A stretch of DNA of 34,506 bases. Source: Streptomyces sp. Act143. Its GTDB lineage: Bacteria > Actinomycetota > Actinomycetes > Streptomycetales > Streptomycetaceae. The notes beneath the pieces are model-generated. The model did no database searches. It was not told where the DNA came from and saw only the letters and a list, made by a program, of their open reading frames with translations. The position numbers and the translations under genes were made by a program. Shown piece by piece: positions 1 to 8,233 of the stretch. Every line of letters begins with the position of its first letter. Position 1 is the stretch's first letter. The stretch spans positions 1,984,411-2,018,916 of the forward strand of contig NZ_QFRX01000001.1 of NCBI RefSeq assembly GCF_003143935.1, given 5' to 3'.

Positions 1-1029
1 CGGCGGCCACCAGCCCTCCAGATACGGGTGATCGGGCTCGGTGACGAGGATCCGACGGAAACCGGCGTGTGTCCCGGGCTCGGTGGCGTCGTGGTACAGG
101 AGTTCGTTGAGGCGTTCCAGGTCGAAGGCCAACGAGCCGCGGTCACCGTTGAGTTCGATGCGCAGGGCGTTCTTGCTGCCGGTGGCGTAGCGGGTGGCCT
201 CGAAGGAGGCGAGGGCGCCGGAGGTGAAGCGGGCGGTGAACACGGCGGCGTCGTCGACGGTGACCTGGCCGGTCCCGGCCGAGGCTCCCGCGGACAGTCC
301 GCTGGTGGCGCCCACGGGCAGCGGGCGTTCCCCCACGAAGGTCTCCGTCAGGGCGGACACCCCGGCCAGCCGCTCCCCCGCCAGGTACTGGGCGAGGTCG
401 ATGATGTGGGCGCCGAGGTCGCCGAGCGCGCCCGATCCGGCGTACTCCTTGCGCAGCCGCCAGGTCAGCGGGAACTCCGGGTCGAGGAGCCAGTCCTGGA
501 GGTAGGTCGCCCGTACATGCCGCAGTCTGCCGATCCGGCCCTCGGCGACCATGTTCCGGGCCAGCGCGGTGGCGGGCACCCGGCGGTAGTTGAACCCGAC
601 CATCGCCAACTGGCCCCGGGCGTGGGCCTCTTCGGCCGCCCGCGCCATGCTCACGGCTTCGTCGACGGTGTTCGCGAGGGGCTTCTCGCACAGCACGTGC
701 TTGCCCGCGGCCAGGGCGGCGATCGCGATCTCGGCGTGACTGTCGCCGGGGGTGCAGATGTCGACGAGGTCGACGTCGTCGCGGGCGATCAGCGCACGCC
801 AGTCGGTCTCGGCCGCCGCCCAGCCGTGCTTGTCCGCCGCCGCCCGCACGGCGTCCGGGCTGCGTCCGCAGATCGCGGACAGGACCGGCCGCCGGGGCAG
901 GTCGAAGACGCGCCCCACGGTGCGCCACCCCTGGGAGTGGGCGGCGCCCATGAAGGCGTAGCCGACCATGCCCACGCGGAGCGGCGGCTTGTCGGCGCCC
1001 GCTCCTTCTGACTGCTGCGGCTGTGCCAT
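1..1029 (-). CDS. Gfo/Idh/MocA family oxidoreductase (3' end outside window)
   Basis: Probable NAD(P)-dependent sugar or polyol dehydrogenase. About 343 codons are visible and the C-terminus is cut by the window edge; family members are usually 340-400 residues. The N-terminus has the Rossmann start RVGMVGYAFMGAAH (about residues 18-31). The family signature GKHVLCEKPL, with the catalytic-type Lys, lies near residue 110, and the C-terminal domain has GALGDLGAHIIDLAQ with a conserved His. The ATG at 1029 is preceded by a strong GAGGAGG ribosome binding site. It is the last visible gene of the minus-strand sugar ABC operon, 83 bp after the binding-protein gene, which suggests that it oxidises the imported sugar or a derivative. 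The substrate cannot be read from the sequence. Confidence 0.93.
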   Translation of the reverse strand, partial: MAQPQQSEGAGADKPPLRVGMVGYAFMGAAHSQGWRTVGRVFDLPRRPVLSAICGRSPDAVRAAADKHGWAAAETDWRALIARDDVDLVDICTPGDSHAEIAIAALAAGKHVLCEKPLANTVDEAVSMARAAEEAHARGQLAMVGFNYRRVPATALARNMVAEGRIGRLRHVRATYLQDWLLDPEFPLTWRLRKEYAGSGALGDLGAHIIDLAQYLAGERLAGVSALTETFVGERPLPVGATSGLSAGASAGTGQVTVDDAAVFTARFTSGALASFEATRYATGSKNALRIELNGDRGSLAFDLERLNELLYHDATEPGTHAGFRRILVTEPDHPYLEGWWPP

Positions 1030-1072
1030 GCGCAATGTCCTCCTCGTCGTCGTGGCGCGGTGGGGGGTGCGG

Positions 1073-1107
1073 TCCGCCCGGCGGAGACGTCCGGTCCGCC
1101 GGGCGGA
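1073..1107 (-). terminator. Intercistronic hairpin after the binding-protein gene
   Basis: A perfect 13-bp inverted repeat (TCCGCCCGGCGGA / TCCGCCGGGCGGA, 9-nt loop) lies 5 bp downstream of the binding-protein stop codon and before the oxidoreductase start. There is no T-tract. In solute-binding-protein operons such hairpins commonly stabilise the upstream message or partly terminate transcription. That role is inferred here. Confidence 0.55.
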
Positions 1108-1112
1108 GCGGG

Positions 1113-2150
1113 TCACTTGAAGCCGGTGGACATGTACTGGTCGACGTTGGTCTTGTCGACGACGGCCGAGTAGAGCGTGATCGACGCCGGGATCTCGAAC
1201 TCGGCGAGGCCGCCGACGCCCTTGCTCTGGCCGAGGGCGCGGGCGAGGTCGATGGCGGACGCGGCCATCGTCGGCGGGTACAGGACGGTGGCCTTGAGGA
1301 CGCCGTCGTCCTTCTTGATGGCCTGGAATGCGGACAGGGCGCCCGCGCCGCCGACCATCAGGAAGTCGTCGCGCCCGGCCTGCTCGATGGCGCGCAGCGC
1401 GCCGACGCCCTGGTCGTCGTCGTGGTTCCACAGCGCGTCGAACTTCGACTGGGCCTGGAGGAGCTGGGCCATCTTGGCCTGCCCGGACTCCACGGTGAAC
1501 TCGGCGGCCTGCCGGGCCACCTTCTTGATGTTGGGGTAGTTCTTCAGGGCGTCGTCGAAGCCCTTGGTGCGCTGCTGGGTGAGCTCCAGGTTGTCCAGGC
1601 CGGCCAGCTCGATGACGCGGGCGTCGGACTTCCCCTTGAGCTTCTCGCCGATGTAGTGCCCGGCGTTGAGGCCCATGCCGTAGTTGTCGCCGCCGATCCA
1701 GCAGCGGTACGCCTGGGGGGAGTTGAAGATGCGGTCCAGATTGATGACCGGTATCCCGGCGCGCATCGCCTTCAGGCCGACCTGGGTGAGCGCCTTGCCG
1801 TCGGCGGGCAGGATCACCAGGACGTCGACCTTCTTGTTGATCAGGGTCTCGATCTGGCCGATCTGCTGGGCGGTGTCGTTGGACCCCTCGGTGATCTCCA
1901 GCGTGACGTCGGAGTACTTCTTCGCCCGGCTCTTGGCGTTGTCGTTGATGGCGTTGAGCCAGCCGTGGTCGGCCTGCGGGCCCGCGAATCCGATGGTGAC
2001 CTGCTTGCCGGGCTTGTCGTCGGCGGCCGGCTGGTCGTTCGCGGCCGGTTCGTCGTCGGAGTCGTTACTCGTGCAACCCGCGAGGACGGCACCCGCGGAT
2101 ACGGCGGCGGCCCCGAAGAGCAGCCCTCTGCGCGTGGGGAGCTGTGGCAT
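1113..2150 (-). CDS. Sugar ABC transporter substrate-binding lipoprotein
   Basis: Extracytoplasmic sugar-binding protein of 345 residues, periplasmic-binding-protein type 1 fold (RbsB-like, Peripla_BP_4). The N-terminus has TRR (residues 6-8), a hydrophobic stretch and a lipobox LAGC with Cys26 as the lipidated residue; the twin arginines would allow Tat export. A charged DSDDEPAAND-type linker follows. Family features include VTIGFAGPQADHGW near the start of the mature domain, the QIGQIETLINKKVDVLVILP segment, and a ligand-site region around LWNHDDDQGVGAL. The start at 2150 has GAGGAAAGG upstream. The gene follows the permease gene by 17 bp in one operon. The sugar is unknown; ribose, xylose, inositol and similar ligands are all possible. 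Confidence 0.94.
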   Translation of the reverse strand: MPQLPTRRGLLFGAAAVSAGAVLAGCTSNDSDDEPAANDQPAADDKPGKQVTIGFAGPQADHGWLNAINDNAKSRAKKYSDVTLEITEGSNDTAQQIGQIETLINKKVDVLVILPADGKALTQVGLKAMRAGIPVINLDRIFNSPQAYRCWIGGDNYGMGLNAGHYIGEKLKGKSDARVIELAGLDNLELTQQRTKGFDDALKNYPNIKKVARQAAEFTVESGQAKMAQLLQAQSKFDALWNHDDDQGVGALRAIEQAGRDDFLMVGGAGALSAFQAIKKDDGVLKATVLYPPTMAASAIDLARALGQSKGVGGLAEFEIPASITLYSAVVDKTNVDQYMSTGFK

Positions 2151-2167
2151 GGCGGTGAACCCTTTCC

Positions 2168-3187
2168 TCAGGTCGTGCTTGCGGTACGGCGCTGGACCAG
2201 CACGGCGGCGACGATGATCGCGCCCTTGGCGATCTGCTGGACGTCGCTCTGCAGGTTGTTCAGGGCGAAGATGTTGGTGATCGTGGTGAAGATCAGCACC
2301 CCGAGCACGGAGCCGGTGATGGTGCCGCGGCCGCCGCTGAGCAGCGTGCCGCCGATGATCGCGGCGGCGATCGCGTCGAGTTCGTAGAGGTTGCCGTTGG
2401 TGTTCTGGCCGGAGCCGGACAGGATGATCAGCAGGAAGGCGGCGATGCCGCAGCACAGTCCGGACAGCAGGTAGAGGTAGAGGCGCTGGCGGCGGACGTC
2501 GATGCCGGCCAGCCGGGCGGCCTCGGCGTTGCCGCCGACCGCGACGGTGCGGCGGCCGAAGGTGGTGCGGTTGAGGACCAGCCAGCCGATCACGGTGACG
2601 ACGGCGAAGACGATGACGAGCGGCGGGATGCCGAGCACGTACGCGTCGCGCAGGCCGAGGTCGAGGACGGAGTCGACGGTGACGATCTGCGTCTTGCCGT
2701 CGGTGATCTGCAGGGCGAGGCCGCGCGCCGAGGCGAGCATGGCGAGGGTGGCGATGAAGGGGACCATCCCGCCGTACGCGATGAGCAGTCCGTTGACCAG
2801 GCCGCAGCCGAGGCCGACCAGTACCGAGGTGAGGAGGATGCCGCCGAAGCCGTACTCCTGGGTGGCGACCGTGGTCGCCCAGACGGAGGCGAGGGCGACG
2901 ATCGCGCCGACGGACAGGTCGATGCCGCCCGACATGATCACGAAGGTCATGCCGACCGTGACGACACCGATCACGGAGGCCTGGGTGAGGACGAGTTGGA
3001 GGTTGCGGGTGTCGAGGAACTCGTCCGGTTTGGTGATCCCGCCGACCAGGACCAGCGCGGCGAGGACCCCGAGGAGGGACAGGGTGCGGAGGTCGGCGCG
3101 GGCGAACAGGCCGCGCCACACGGGGGGTCGGCCGGCCGGCGACACCTTGTCGGCGTCGTCCCGCGGCGGGGAGGCATGCTGCGTCAT
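2168..3187 (-). CDS. Sugar ABC transporter permease (RbsC/BPD_transp_2 family)
   Basis: Inner-membrane permease of 339 residues, the usual length for RbsC-type proteins. A polar N-terminus of about 25 residues is followed by roughly eight to ten hydrophobic segments. Family motifs include GGITKPDEFLDTRNLQ, the VGMTFVIMSGGIDLSVG signature (about residues 76-92), and AAAIIGGTLLSGGRGTI near residue 280. The start ATG overlaps the ATPase stop codon by 4 bp, indicating translational coupling. It should form the transmembrane channel with the ATPase encoded upstream and receive sugar from the lipoprotein encoded downstream. Confidence 0.95.
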   Translation of the reverse strand: MTQHASPPRDDADKVSPAGRPPVWRGLFARADLRTLSLLGVLAALVLVGGITKPDEFLDTRNLQLVLTQASVIGVVTVGMTFVIMSGGIDLSVGAIVALASVWATTVATQEYGFGGILLTSVLVGLGCGLVNGLLIAYGGMVPFIATLAMLASARGLALQITDGKTQIVTVDSVLDLGLRDAYVLGIPPLVIVFAVVTVIGWLVLNRTTFGRRTVAVGGNAEAARLAGIDVRRQRLYLYLLSGLCCGIAAFLLIILSGSGQNTNGNLYELDAIAAAIIGGTLLSGGRGTITGSVLGVLIFTTITNIFALNNLQSDVQQIAKGAIIVAAVLVQRRTASTT

Positions 3188-4701
3188 GACGCCGGGCTTC
3201 CTTCCATGACGAGGTCGAGTACGCGGTGTTCGTCGAGTTCGCGGGCGGGGGCGGTGTGCACGACGCGTCCCTCGCGCAGCACCAGGACACGGTCGGCGAG
3301 GCCGAGCACCTCGGGGACCTCGCTGGAGACCAGCAGCACGGCCAGGCCCTCGTCGGCGAGGCGGCGGATCACGGCGTACAGCTCGGCGCGGGCGCCGACG
3401 TCGACGCCGCGGGTCGGCTCGTCGAGCAGCAGCACCCGGCAGCCGCGCAGCAGCCAGCGGGCCAGGACGGCCTTCTGCTGATTGCCGCCGGACAGGGTGC
3501 GGACCGGCACGGCGGGGTTGTCGGGCCGCAGCGACAGCTCCCGGGTGGCCGCCCGGGCCGCGCCCCGCTCGGCGCCCCGGTCGATCCAGCCGGCGCGCGA
3601 GAAGCGGGACATGGAGGAGACCGAGACATTGCGGGTGACGGACTCCAGCATCAGCAGCGCCTGCGCCTTGCGTTCCTCGGGGGCGAGCCCGAGTCCGGCG
3701 CGGACGGCGGCGCGCACGCTTCCGGTCCGCAACGGCCGCCCGTCGACGGTGACTTCGCCGGAGGTCGGCTTGCGGGCCCCGTAGAGGGTCTCCAGGATCT
3801 CGGAGCGGCCCGAGCCGACCAGTCCGGCGAGCCCGACGATCTCCCCGGGGTGCACGGTGAGGTCGAGGGGTTCGAACTCGCCCTCGCGCGCGAGTCCCCG
3901 TACCTGAAGGACCGGTGTCCCCCGGGGGGCGGCGGCGGGCCGTTCCGGGAAGACGTACTCGACGTTGCGTCCCGTCATCAGCGCCACGACTTCGCTGGTC
4001 GGCGTCGTCTTCGCGGGCAGTCCGCCGGCGACGGCGCGGCCGTCCTTGAGCACGGTCACCCGGTCGCCGATGCGCCGGATCTCCTCCAGACGGTGGGAGA
4101 TGTAGACGACGGCGACGCCGTCGGCGGTGAGGTCGCCGACGATGCGGAAGAGGTTGTCGACCTCGTCCGGGTCGAGGGCCGCGGAGGGCTCGTCCATGAC
4201 GATGAGCCGTACGTCGTGGGAGAGCGCCCGGGCCATGGAGACGATCTGCTGCTGGGCGGCCGACAACTCGCCGACCAGCCGCGCCGGATCGATCTCGGTG
4301 TGCCCGAGCCGCTTCAGCAGCGCGGCCGTCGACGCCCGGGCGGCCCTCCTGCGTACGACGAACCCGGCGGCCGTGGGCTCATGGCCCAGGTGGACGTTCT
4401 CGGCCACCGACAGGTGCTCCACCAGGTCGAGTTCCTGGTAGATGGTGGCGATGCCGAGGCGCATGGCGGCGATGGGCGAGCGCAGGGTGACCGGTTCGCC
4501 GCGCCAGGTGATGACGCCGCCGTCGGGCTGGTGGGCCCCGGCCAGCACCTTGATGAGGGTGGACTTGCCGGCCCCGTTCTGGCCGAGGAGGCAGTGCACT
4601 TCACCGGCCTGGACGTCGAGGTCGACACCGTCGAGGGCCCGGACTCCGGGGAAGGACTTGGTGATGCCGGACATGGTGAGCAGCGGTGGTTGTGGTGCCA
4701 T
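3184..4701 (-). CDS. Sugar ABC transporter ATP-binding protein (two-domain, RbsA/MglA type)
   Basis: Cytoplasmic ATPase of 505 residues with two fused nucleotide-binding domains, typical of CUT2 monosaccharide importers. Domain 1 has Walker A GQNGAGKST (residues 40-48), signature LSAAQQQ and Walker B LIVMDEPSAALD. Domain 2 has the degenerate Walker A GLVGSGRSE, signature LSGGNQQKAVLARWL and Walker B VLLLDEPTRGVD; this asymmetry is normal for RbsA/MglA proteins. The ATG at 4701 is preceded by AAGGGGAA. It is the first transporter gene of the operon, 131 bp downstream of the ROK regulator gene on the same strand. Confidence 0.95.
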   Translation of the reverse strand: MAPQPPLLTMSGITKSFPGVRALDGVDLDVQAGEVHCLLGQNGAGKSTLIKVLAGAHQPDGGVITWRGEPVTLRSPIAAMRLGIATIYQELDLVEHLSVAENVHLGHEPTAAGFVVRRRAARASTAALLKRLGHTEIDPARLVGELSAAQQQIVSMARALSHDVRLIVMDEPSAALDPDEVDNLFRIVGDLTADGVAVVYISHRLEEIRRIGDRVTVLKDGRAVAGGLPAKTTPTSEVVALMTGRNVEYVFPERPAAAPRGTPVLQVRGLAREGEFEPLDLTVHPGEIVGLAGLVGSGRSEILETLYGARKPTSGEVTVDGRPLRTGSVRAAVRAGLGLAPEERKAQALLMLESVTRNVSVSSMSRFSRAGWIDRGAERGAARAATRELSLRPDNPAVPVRTLSGGNQQKAVLARWLLRGCRVLLLDEPTRGVDVGARAELYAVIRRLADEGLAVLLVSSEVPEVLGLADRVLVLREGRVVHTAPARELDEHRVLDLVMEGSPAS

Positions 4702-4732
4702 GCGGTTCCCCTTGGCGGGCGTGCGGGCCGGT

Positions 4733-4793
4733 TCAGGGCGAGACAGACAGGGCTTCAGGGCAGGGCGAAGCGGCGGGTGTCAGGGCAGGGCGA
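4733..4793. repeat. Short tandem-like direct repeats between the ROK and ABC genes
   Basis: TCAGGGCAGGGCGA occurs at 4755-4768 and again at 4780-4793 (25-bp period). A shorter copy, TCAGGGCGA, is at 4733-4741. All lie in the 131-bp spacer between the ROK stop codon and the ATPase start. They could be protein-binding sites or simple slippage products; nothing further can be seen. Confidence 0.5.
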
Positions 4794-4832
4794 GGCAGCG
4801 AGTCGTACGGGAGTGACGCGTGACGAGGTGGG

Positions 4833-6023
4833 TTACGCGGGCGAGAACAGGTGGTCGCTGATCAGTCGGGCCGCGCCGATGACTCCGGCGGTGGGGCCCA
4901 ACTCCCCCAGAACGATGGGCAGGTTGCCGGTCGCGAGCGGCAGCGACTGGCGGTAGACCTGGGTGCGGATCGCGGCGAGAAGGGTGTGGCCGAGGCCGGT
5001 CACGCCACCGCCGATCACCACCAGGCCGGGGTTGAAGAAGCTGACCAGGCCGGCGATGACCTGCCCGGTGTGGTTGCCGCCCTCGCGGATCAGGTCGAGG
5101 GCGGTGGCGTCGCCGGCGGCGGCCGCGGCGGCGACGTCGACGGCGGTCAGGGTGCCGTTGGCCTCCAGCCGGGCGGCGAGTTCCGCCGACCGCCCCTGCT
5201 GGGCCGCCTCCACGGCGTCCCGGGCGAGGGCCGCCCCGCTGAAGTGGGCTTCCAGGCAGCCCCGGTTGCCGCAGGCGCAGGGCCGTCCGTCGGGCACGGC
5301 CTGGATGTGCCCGATGTCGCCCGCGCTGCCGGTGACGCCCCGGTGGACGTCCCCGCCGACGACGATGCCGCAGCCGATGCCGGTGCCGATCTTGACGCAG
5401 AGGAAGTCGCCCACGGAACGGGCCACGCCCGCGTGCTGCTCCCCCATCGCCATCAGGTTCACGTCGTTGTCGACCATCACCGGACAGCCGAGTTCCTGGC
5501 TGAGCGCCTCCCGCACCGGGAAGCCGTCCCAGCCCGGCATGATCGGCGGCGCCACCGGCACACCCTCGGGGAAGCGGACCGGCCCCGGGACGCCGATGCC
5601 GGCACCGTCGAACCCCTCCGCGAGCCCCGTGGCCCGCAACTTGGCGGCCATGGACAGCACTTGCTCGAAGACCGCGACCGGGCCCTCACGCACGTCCATG
5701 GGCTGGTTGAGATGGCCGAGGATCTCCAGTTCGGCATTGGTGACGGCGACGTCGACCGAGGTCGCGCCGATGTCGACGCCGAGGAACCGCAGCCCGGGGT
5801 TGAGCCGGATGTTGTGGGAACGGCGGCCACCGCGCGAGGCGGCGAGTCCGTCGGCCACGACCAGGTCCGTCTCCAGCAGCCGGTCCACCTCCACGGCCAG
5901 CTTGGACCGTGACAGATCGACCTGGTCACCCAGCTGCGCACGGGAGTTGGGACCCCCGTCGCGCAGCAGCTTGAGCAACCGGGCCTGATGCGCGTTGGCG
6001 GGACGTGCCGTCATACGTCTCAC
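4833..6023 (-). CDS. ROK family transcriptional repressor
   Basis: Sugar-responsive repressor of 396 residues. The N-terminus is a winged helix-turn-helix (ARLLKLLRDGGPNSRAQL...SRSKLAVEVDRLL, about residues 14-60). The ROK sugar-kinase-like domain starts with LGVDIGATSVDVAV (81-94), continues with MVDNDVNLMAMGE (183-195) and GTGIGCGIVVGG, and carries the zinc site with His239 and C-A-C-G-N-R-G-C (Cys249, 251, 256). The chosen start is GTG at 6023, with GGGAGGGG just upstream; ATG at 6014 in the same frame is possible. It lies on the same strand directly upstream of the ABC genes and probably represses them and itself until the sugar is bound. Confidence 0.94.
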   Translation of the reverse strand: MRRMTARPANAHQARLLKLLRDGGPNSRAQLGDQVDLSRSKLAVEVDRLLETDLVVADGLAASRGGRRSHNIRLNPGLRFLGVDIGATSVDVAVTNAELEILGHLNQPMDVREGPVAVFEQVLSMAAKLRATGLAEGFDGAGIGVPGPVRFPEGVPVAPPIMPGWDGFPVREALSQELGCPVMVDNDVNLMAMGEQHAGVARSVGDFLCVKIGTGIGCGIVVGGDVHRGVTGSAGDIGHIQAVPDGRPCACGNRGCLEAHFSGAALARDAVEAAQQGRSAELAARLEANGTLTAVDVAAAAAAGDATALDLIREGGNHTGQVIAGLVSFFNPGLVVIGGGVTGLGHTLLAAIRTQVYRQSLPLATGNLPIVLGELGPTAGVIGAARLISDHLFSPA

Positions 6024-6115
6024 AAGCCCCTCCCCGCCTCGATCGGCCGACCGCTGTCGTGCTTCGTACTTCCGTCGTGCTTTCGAGGGGAACGTAGCAG
6101 CGGCTGCCGAACCTG

Positions 6116-6152
6116 GGAAGAAGCTGTGCAGGAATTACTGTCGACTTCTTCC
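6116..6152. promoter_or_regulatory. Candidate ROK operator: 8-bp inverted repeat
   Basis: GGAAGAAG at 6116-6123 and CTTCTTCC at 6145-6152 form a perfect inverted repeat with a 21-bp AT-richer spacer. It lies about 95-130 bp upstream of both the ROK start and the divergent ltrA-like gene. The position suits an operator or promoter element, but no established consensus was matched. Confidence 0.4.
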
Positions 6153-6247
6153 ACTCACAGGACAAAGAGGCGGGCCGGCACCCCACCGGCACGGCGCGGC
6201 ACCGCGCCCCCCATACGATCTGATCAACATCGACACAGGGGGACCAC

Positions 6248-7411
6248 ATGAACTCCGCAGTGGAGGAACCGGACCGCAGGGTCACGACGCTCGAGCTCTT
6301 CTTCGACCTCGTCTTCGTCTTCACCCTCACCCAGCTCACCGTGCTGCTCACCGGTGACCTGTCCTTCGCCACGGCCGCACGCGTCGCGCTCATCTTCCTC
6401 GTCCTGTTCTGGATGTACGGGGCCTACGCGTACCTCACCAACCAGGTCCCGCCGGACCGTCCGTCGCGGCGGCTGGGGCTCATGCTCGGCATGGGCGGGT
6501 TCATGGTCTGCGCGCTGGCGGTGCCGCGCGTCTTCGACGACACCGGTGTGCTCTTCGGGCTGGGCTTCCTGCTGGTGGTCGTCGTGCACACCGCCCTGTT
6601 CACCCGCAGCCACGGCCGCGACTCGATCTGGTACGGCGTCCCGAACGCGCTCGCCGGCGCCTCCATCACCCTCGCGGGCCTCTTCGACGGCCTCACCGCG
6701 GACGGGCTGTGGCTGCTCGCGTTGGCGCTGCAGTTCGTGACGCCGTACATAGCCGAGCTCGGCCCTGGCCGGGCGGACGGCCGGACCGCCGAGGCGCTGC
6801 GCACGCAGCTCGGCAGTCTGAACCCCGCCCACTTCGTGGAACGCCACGGGCTGCTGCTCATCGTCGCGTTCGGCGAGTCGGTCATCGCGATCGGCATCGG
6901 CATTGGCGATCTGCCCCTGACGGCGAGCCTCTTCGGCGGCGCGTTCCTGGCGCTCGCGCTGGCGACGGCCCTGTGGTGGACGTACTTCGTGCGGGACGAG
7001 GAGCTGGCCGAGGAGGTGTTCCGGGCAACGCCCGTGGCGGCCCGTTTCCGGCTGGCGATGAACGCGTACTACTACGCCTTCCTGCCCATGCTGCTCGGCA
7101 TCGCCTTCCTGGCGGCCGGGGTGAAGAAGACGCTCGGCCACCTCTCCGAACACCTGCACACCGGACCGGCGTTGGCCCTCGCGGGCGGTGTCGCCCTCTT
7201 CCTCGCCGGTGACGTGGCCTTCCGCGGGGCACTGCGCCTGCACCCCGTACGCTTCCGCGCGACGGCCGCGGCGGTGGCCCTGGCGACGGCGCTGCTGGGC
7301 ACGCGCACCTCGGCCGTGGTCGAACTGCTGGCGCTGGTGGCGGTGTTGGTGACGATGCTGGCCGTGGAGGCACAGTGGTGCGGACGGGAGCGGGAGGCGG
7401 CCCGGGTGTGA
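6248..7411 (+). CDS. LtrA family (low temperature requirement protein A) membrane protein
   Basis: Polytopic membrane protein of 387 residues and poorly defined role. The N-terminal family hallmark TLELFFDLVFVFTLTQLT (about residues 14-31) is present. Roughly ten to twelve hydrophobic helices follow, and the mid-protein HFVERHGLLLIVAFGESVIAIG segment (around residue 200) is typical of LtrA. The name comes from a Listeria cold-growth mutant; the biochemical activity is unknown. The ATG at 6248 follows CAGGGGGACCAC. It is a single gene, divergent from the ROK regulator and convergent with gntR, and its last codons form one arm of a hairpin. Confidence 0.93.
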   Translation: MNSAVEEPDRRVTTLELFFDLVFVFTLTQLTVLLTGDLSFATAARVALIFLVLFWMYGAYAYLTNQVPPDRPSRRLGLMLGMGGFMVCALAVPRVFDDTGVLFGLGFLLVVVVHTALFTRSHGRDSIWYGVPNALAGASITLAGLFDGLTADGLWLLALALQFVTPYIAELGPGRADGRTAEALRTQLGSLNPAHFVERHGLLLIVAFGESVIAIGIGIGDLPLTASLFGGAFLALALATALWWTYFVRDEELAEEVFRATPVAARFRLAMNAYYYAFLPMLLGIAFLAAGVKKTLGHLSEHLHTGPALALAGGVALFLAGDVAFRGALRLHPVRFRATAAAVALATALLGTRTSAVVELLALVAVLVTMLAVEAQWCGREREAARV

Positions 7412-7427
7412 GGCCCGGGCCGCCTCC
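7393..7427. terminator. Bidirectional hairpin terminator overlapping the ltrA stop codon
   Basis: A perfect 14-bp inverted repeat (GGAGGCGGCCCGGG at 7393-7406, CCCGGGCCGCCTCC at 7414-7427) encloses a 7-nt loop. The left arm encodes the last residues of the LtrA-like protein and the TGA stop is in the loop. The gntR stop follows 12 bp beyond the right arm. The site suits transcription end for both convergent genes, although no T-run is present. Confidence 0.7.
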
Positions 7428-7438
7428 GGGCTCGTGGC

Positions 7439-8119
7439 TCAGGACTCGGCGCGGGCGTGGTACGAGCGGCGGGTGTGCTCCGTGTGTGCGCGCATGAGAC
7501 GGGTCGCCAGGGCCTCGTCCCGCGCCTCGATCGCCGCGATCAGGTCGCGGTGCTCGATCCAGGACTGCTGTCCGCGCTGCCGCGCGACGGGCGTGTAGTA
7601 CCAGCGGACCCGCCGGTCGACCTGGGCGGCGAGCTCCGCGAGGACCGCGTTGCCCGCCAGCCGCATGACCGTCGCGTGGAAGCGGGCGTTGAGGACGACG
7701 GCCGCGTCCACGTCGTCGGCGGCCACGGCTGCCAGGCCCTCGTCCAGGATGTCCCGCAGGGCCGCGATCCCGGCGCGGTCCGCGTTGGCCGCGGCGAGCC
7801 GGGCCGCCTCGGCCTCCAGCAGCGTGCGGACGGTGAGGAGCTGATCGGCCTCCTCCTCCGTCGGCTCGTGCACGAAGGCACCCTGGGCGGGCCGCAGGTC
7901 GACCCACCCCTCGGTGTTCAGCCGCTGGAGCGCCTCGCGCACCGGCTGCCGGGACACCCCCAGGTGCCCGGCCAGTTCGCTCTCGACCAGATGCTGGCCG
8001 GGCTGGAGGGCGCGGGTGGTGATGAGTTCGAGGAGCGCCTCGTAGACACGGTCGCGCAGCGGGCCGGGACGTTCGAGCTTGGGCACCGCGCCCTGCGGCA
8101 GGCCAGTCGTCGACAACAT
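7439..8119 (-). CDS. GntR family transcriptional regulator, FCD (FadR-like) subfamily
   Basis: Regulator of 226 residues. The winged helix is at about residues 15-85 (LRDRVYEALLELI, then LVESELAGHLGVSRQPVREALQRL, then PAQGAFV). A C-terminal all-helical FCD ligand domain follows, with EAEAARLAA and the metal-site-like NARFHATVMRLAGN and HRDLIAAIEARD segments. FCD regulators typically bind small carboxylates. The ATG at 8119 has GGAGGGGG upstream. A CTGTAGAC motif 64-71 bp upstream recurs in the OFA/reductase intergenic region, so the likely targets are its own gene and the transporter-molybdoenzyme block. Confidence 0.94.
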   Translation of the reverse strand: MLSTTGLPQGAVPKLERPGPLRDRVYEALLELITTRALQPGQHLVESELAGHLGVSRQPVREALQRLNTEGWVDLRPAQGAFVHEPTEEEADQLLTVRTLLEAEAARLAAANADRAGIAALRDILDEGLAAVAADDVDAAVVLNARFHATVMRLAGNAVLAELAAQVDRRVRWYYTPVARQRGQQSWIEHRDLIAAIEARDEALATRLMRAHTEHTRRSYHARAES

Positions 8120-8160
8120 CGGTCCGTCCCCCTCCGGGCAACGCGGGCAGTTGCAGCCGA

Positions 8161-8196
8161 AAGCCAGTATGAATTGGCTTTCGTCTACAGTCTACG
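8161..8196 (-). promoter_or_regulatory. Putative gntR promoter/operator: AAGCCA inverted repeat plus CTGTAGAC
   Basis: AAGCCA (8161-8166) and TGGCTT (8175-8180) form a perfect inverted repeat with an 8-bp spacer. The adjoining GTCTACAG (8183-8190, CTGTAGAC on the minus strand) is followed by a partly overlapping second GTCTAC-like half (8190-8195). The exact 8-mer also occurs at 10899-10906. FCD-type regulators bind GT-(N)-AC dyads, so autoregulation by the adjacent GntR protein is plausible. This is inference. Confidence 0.55.
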
Positions 8197-8233
8197 GCGC
8201 CTCCCGCCTCATCCGCTCACACCCGCCCGCACC

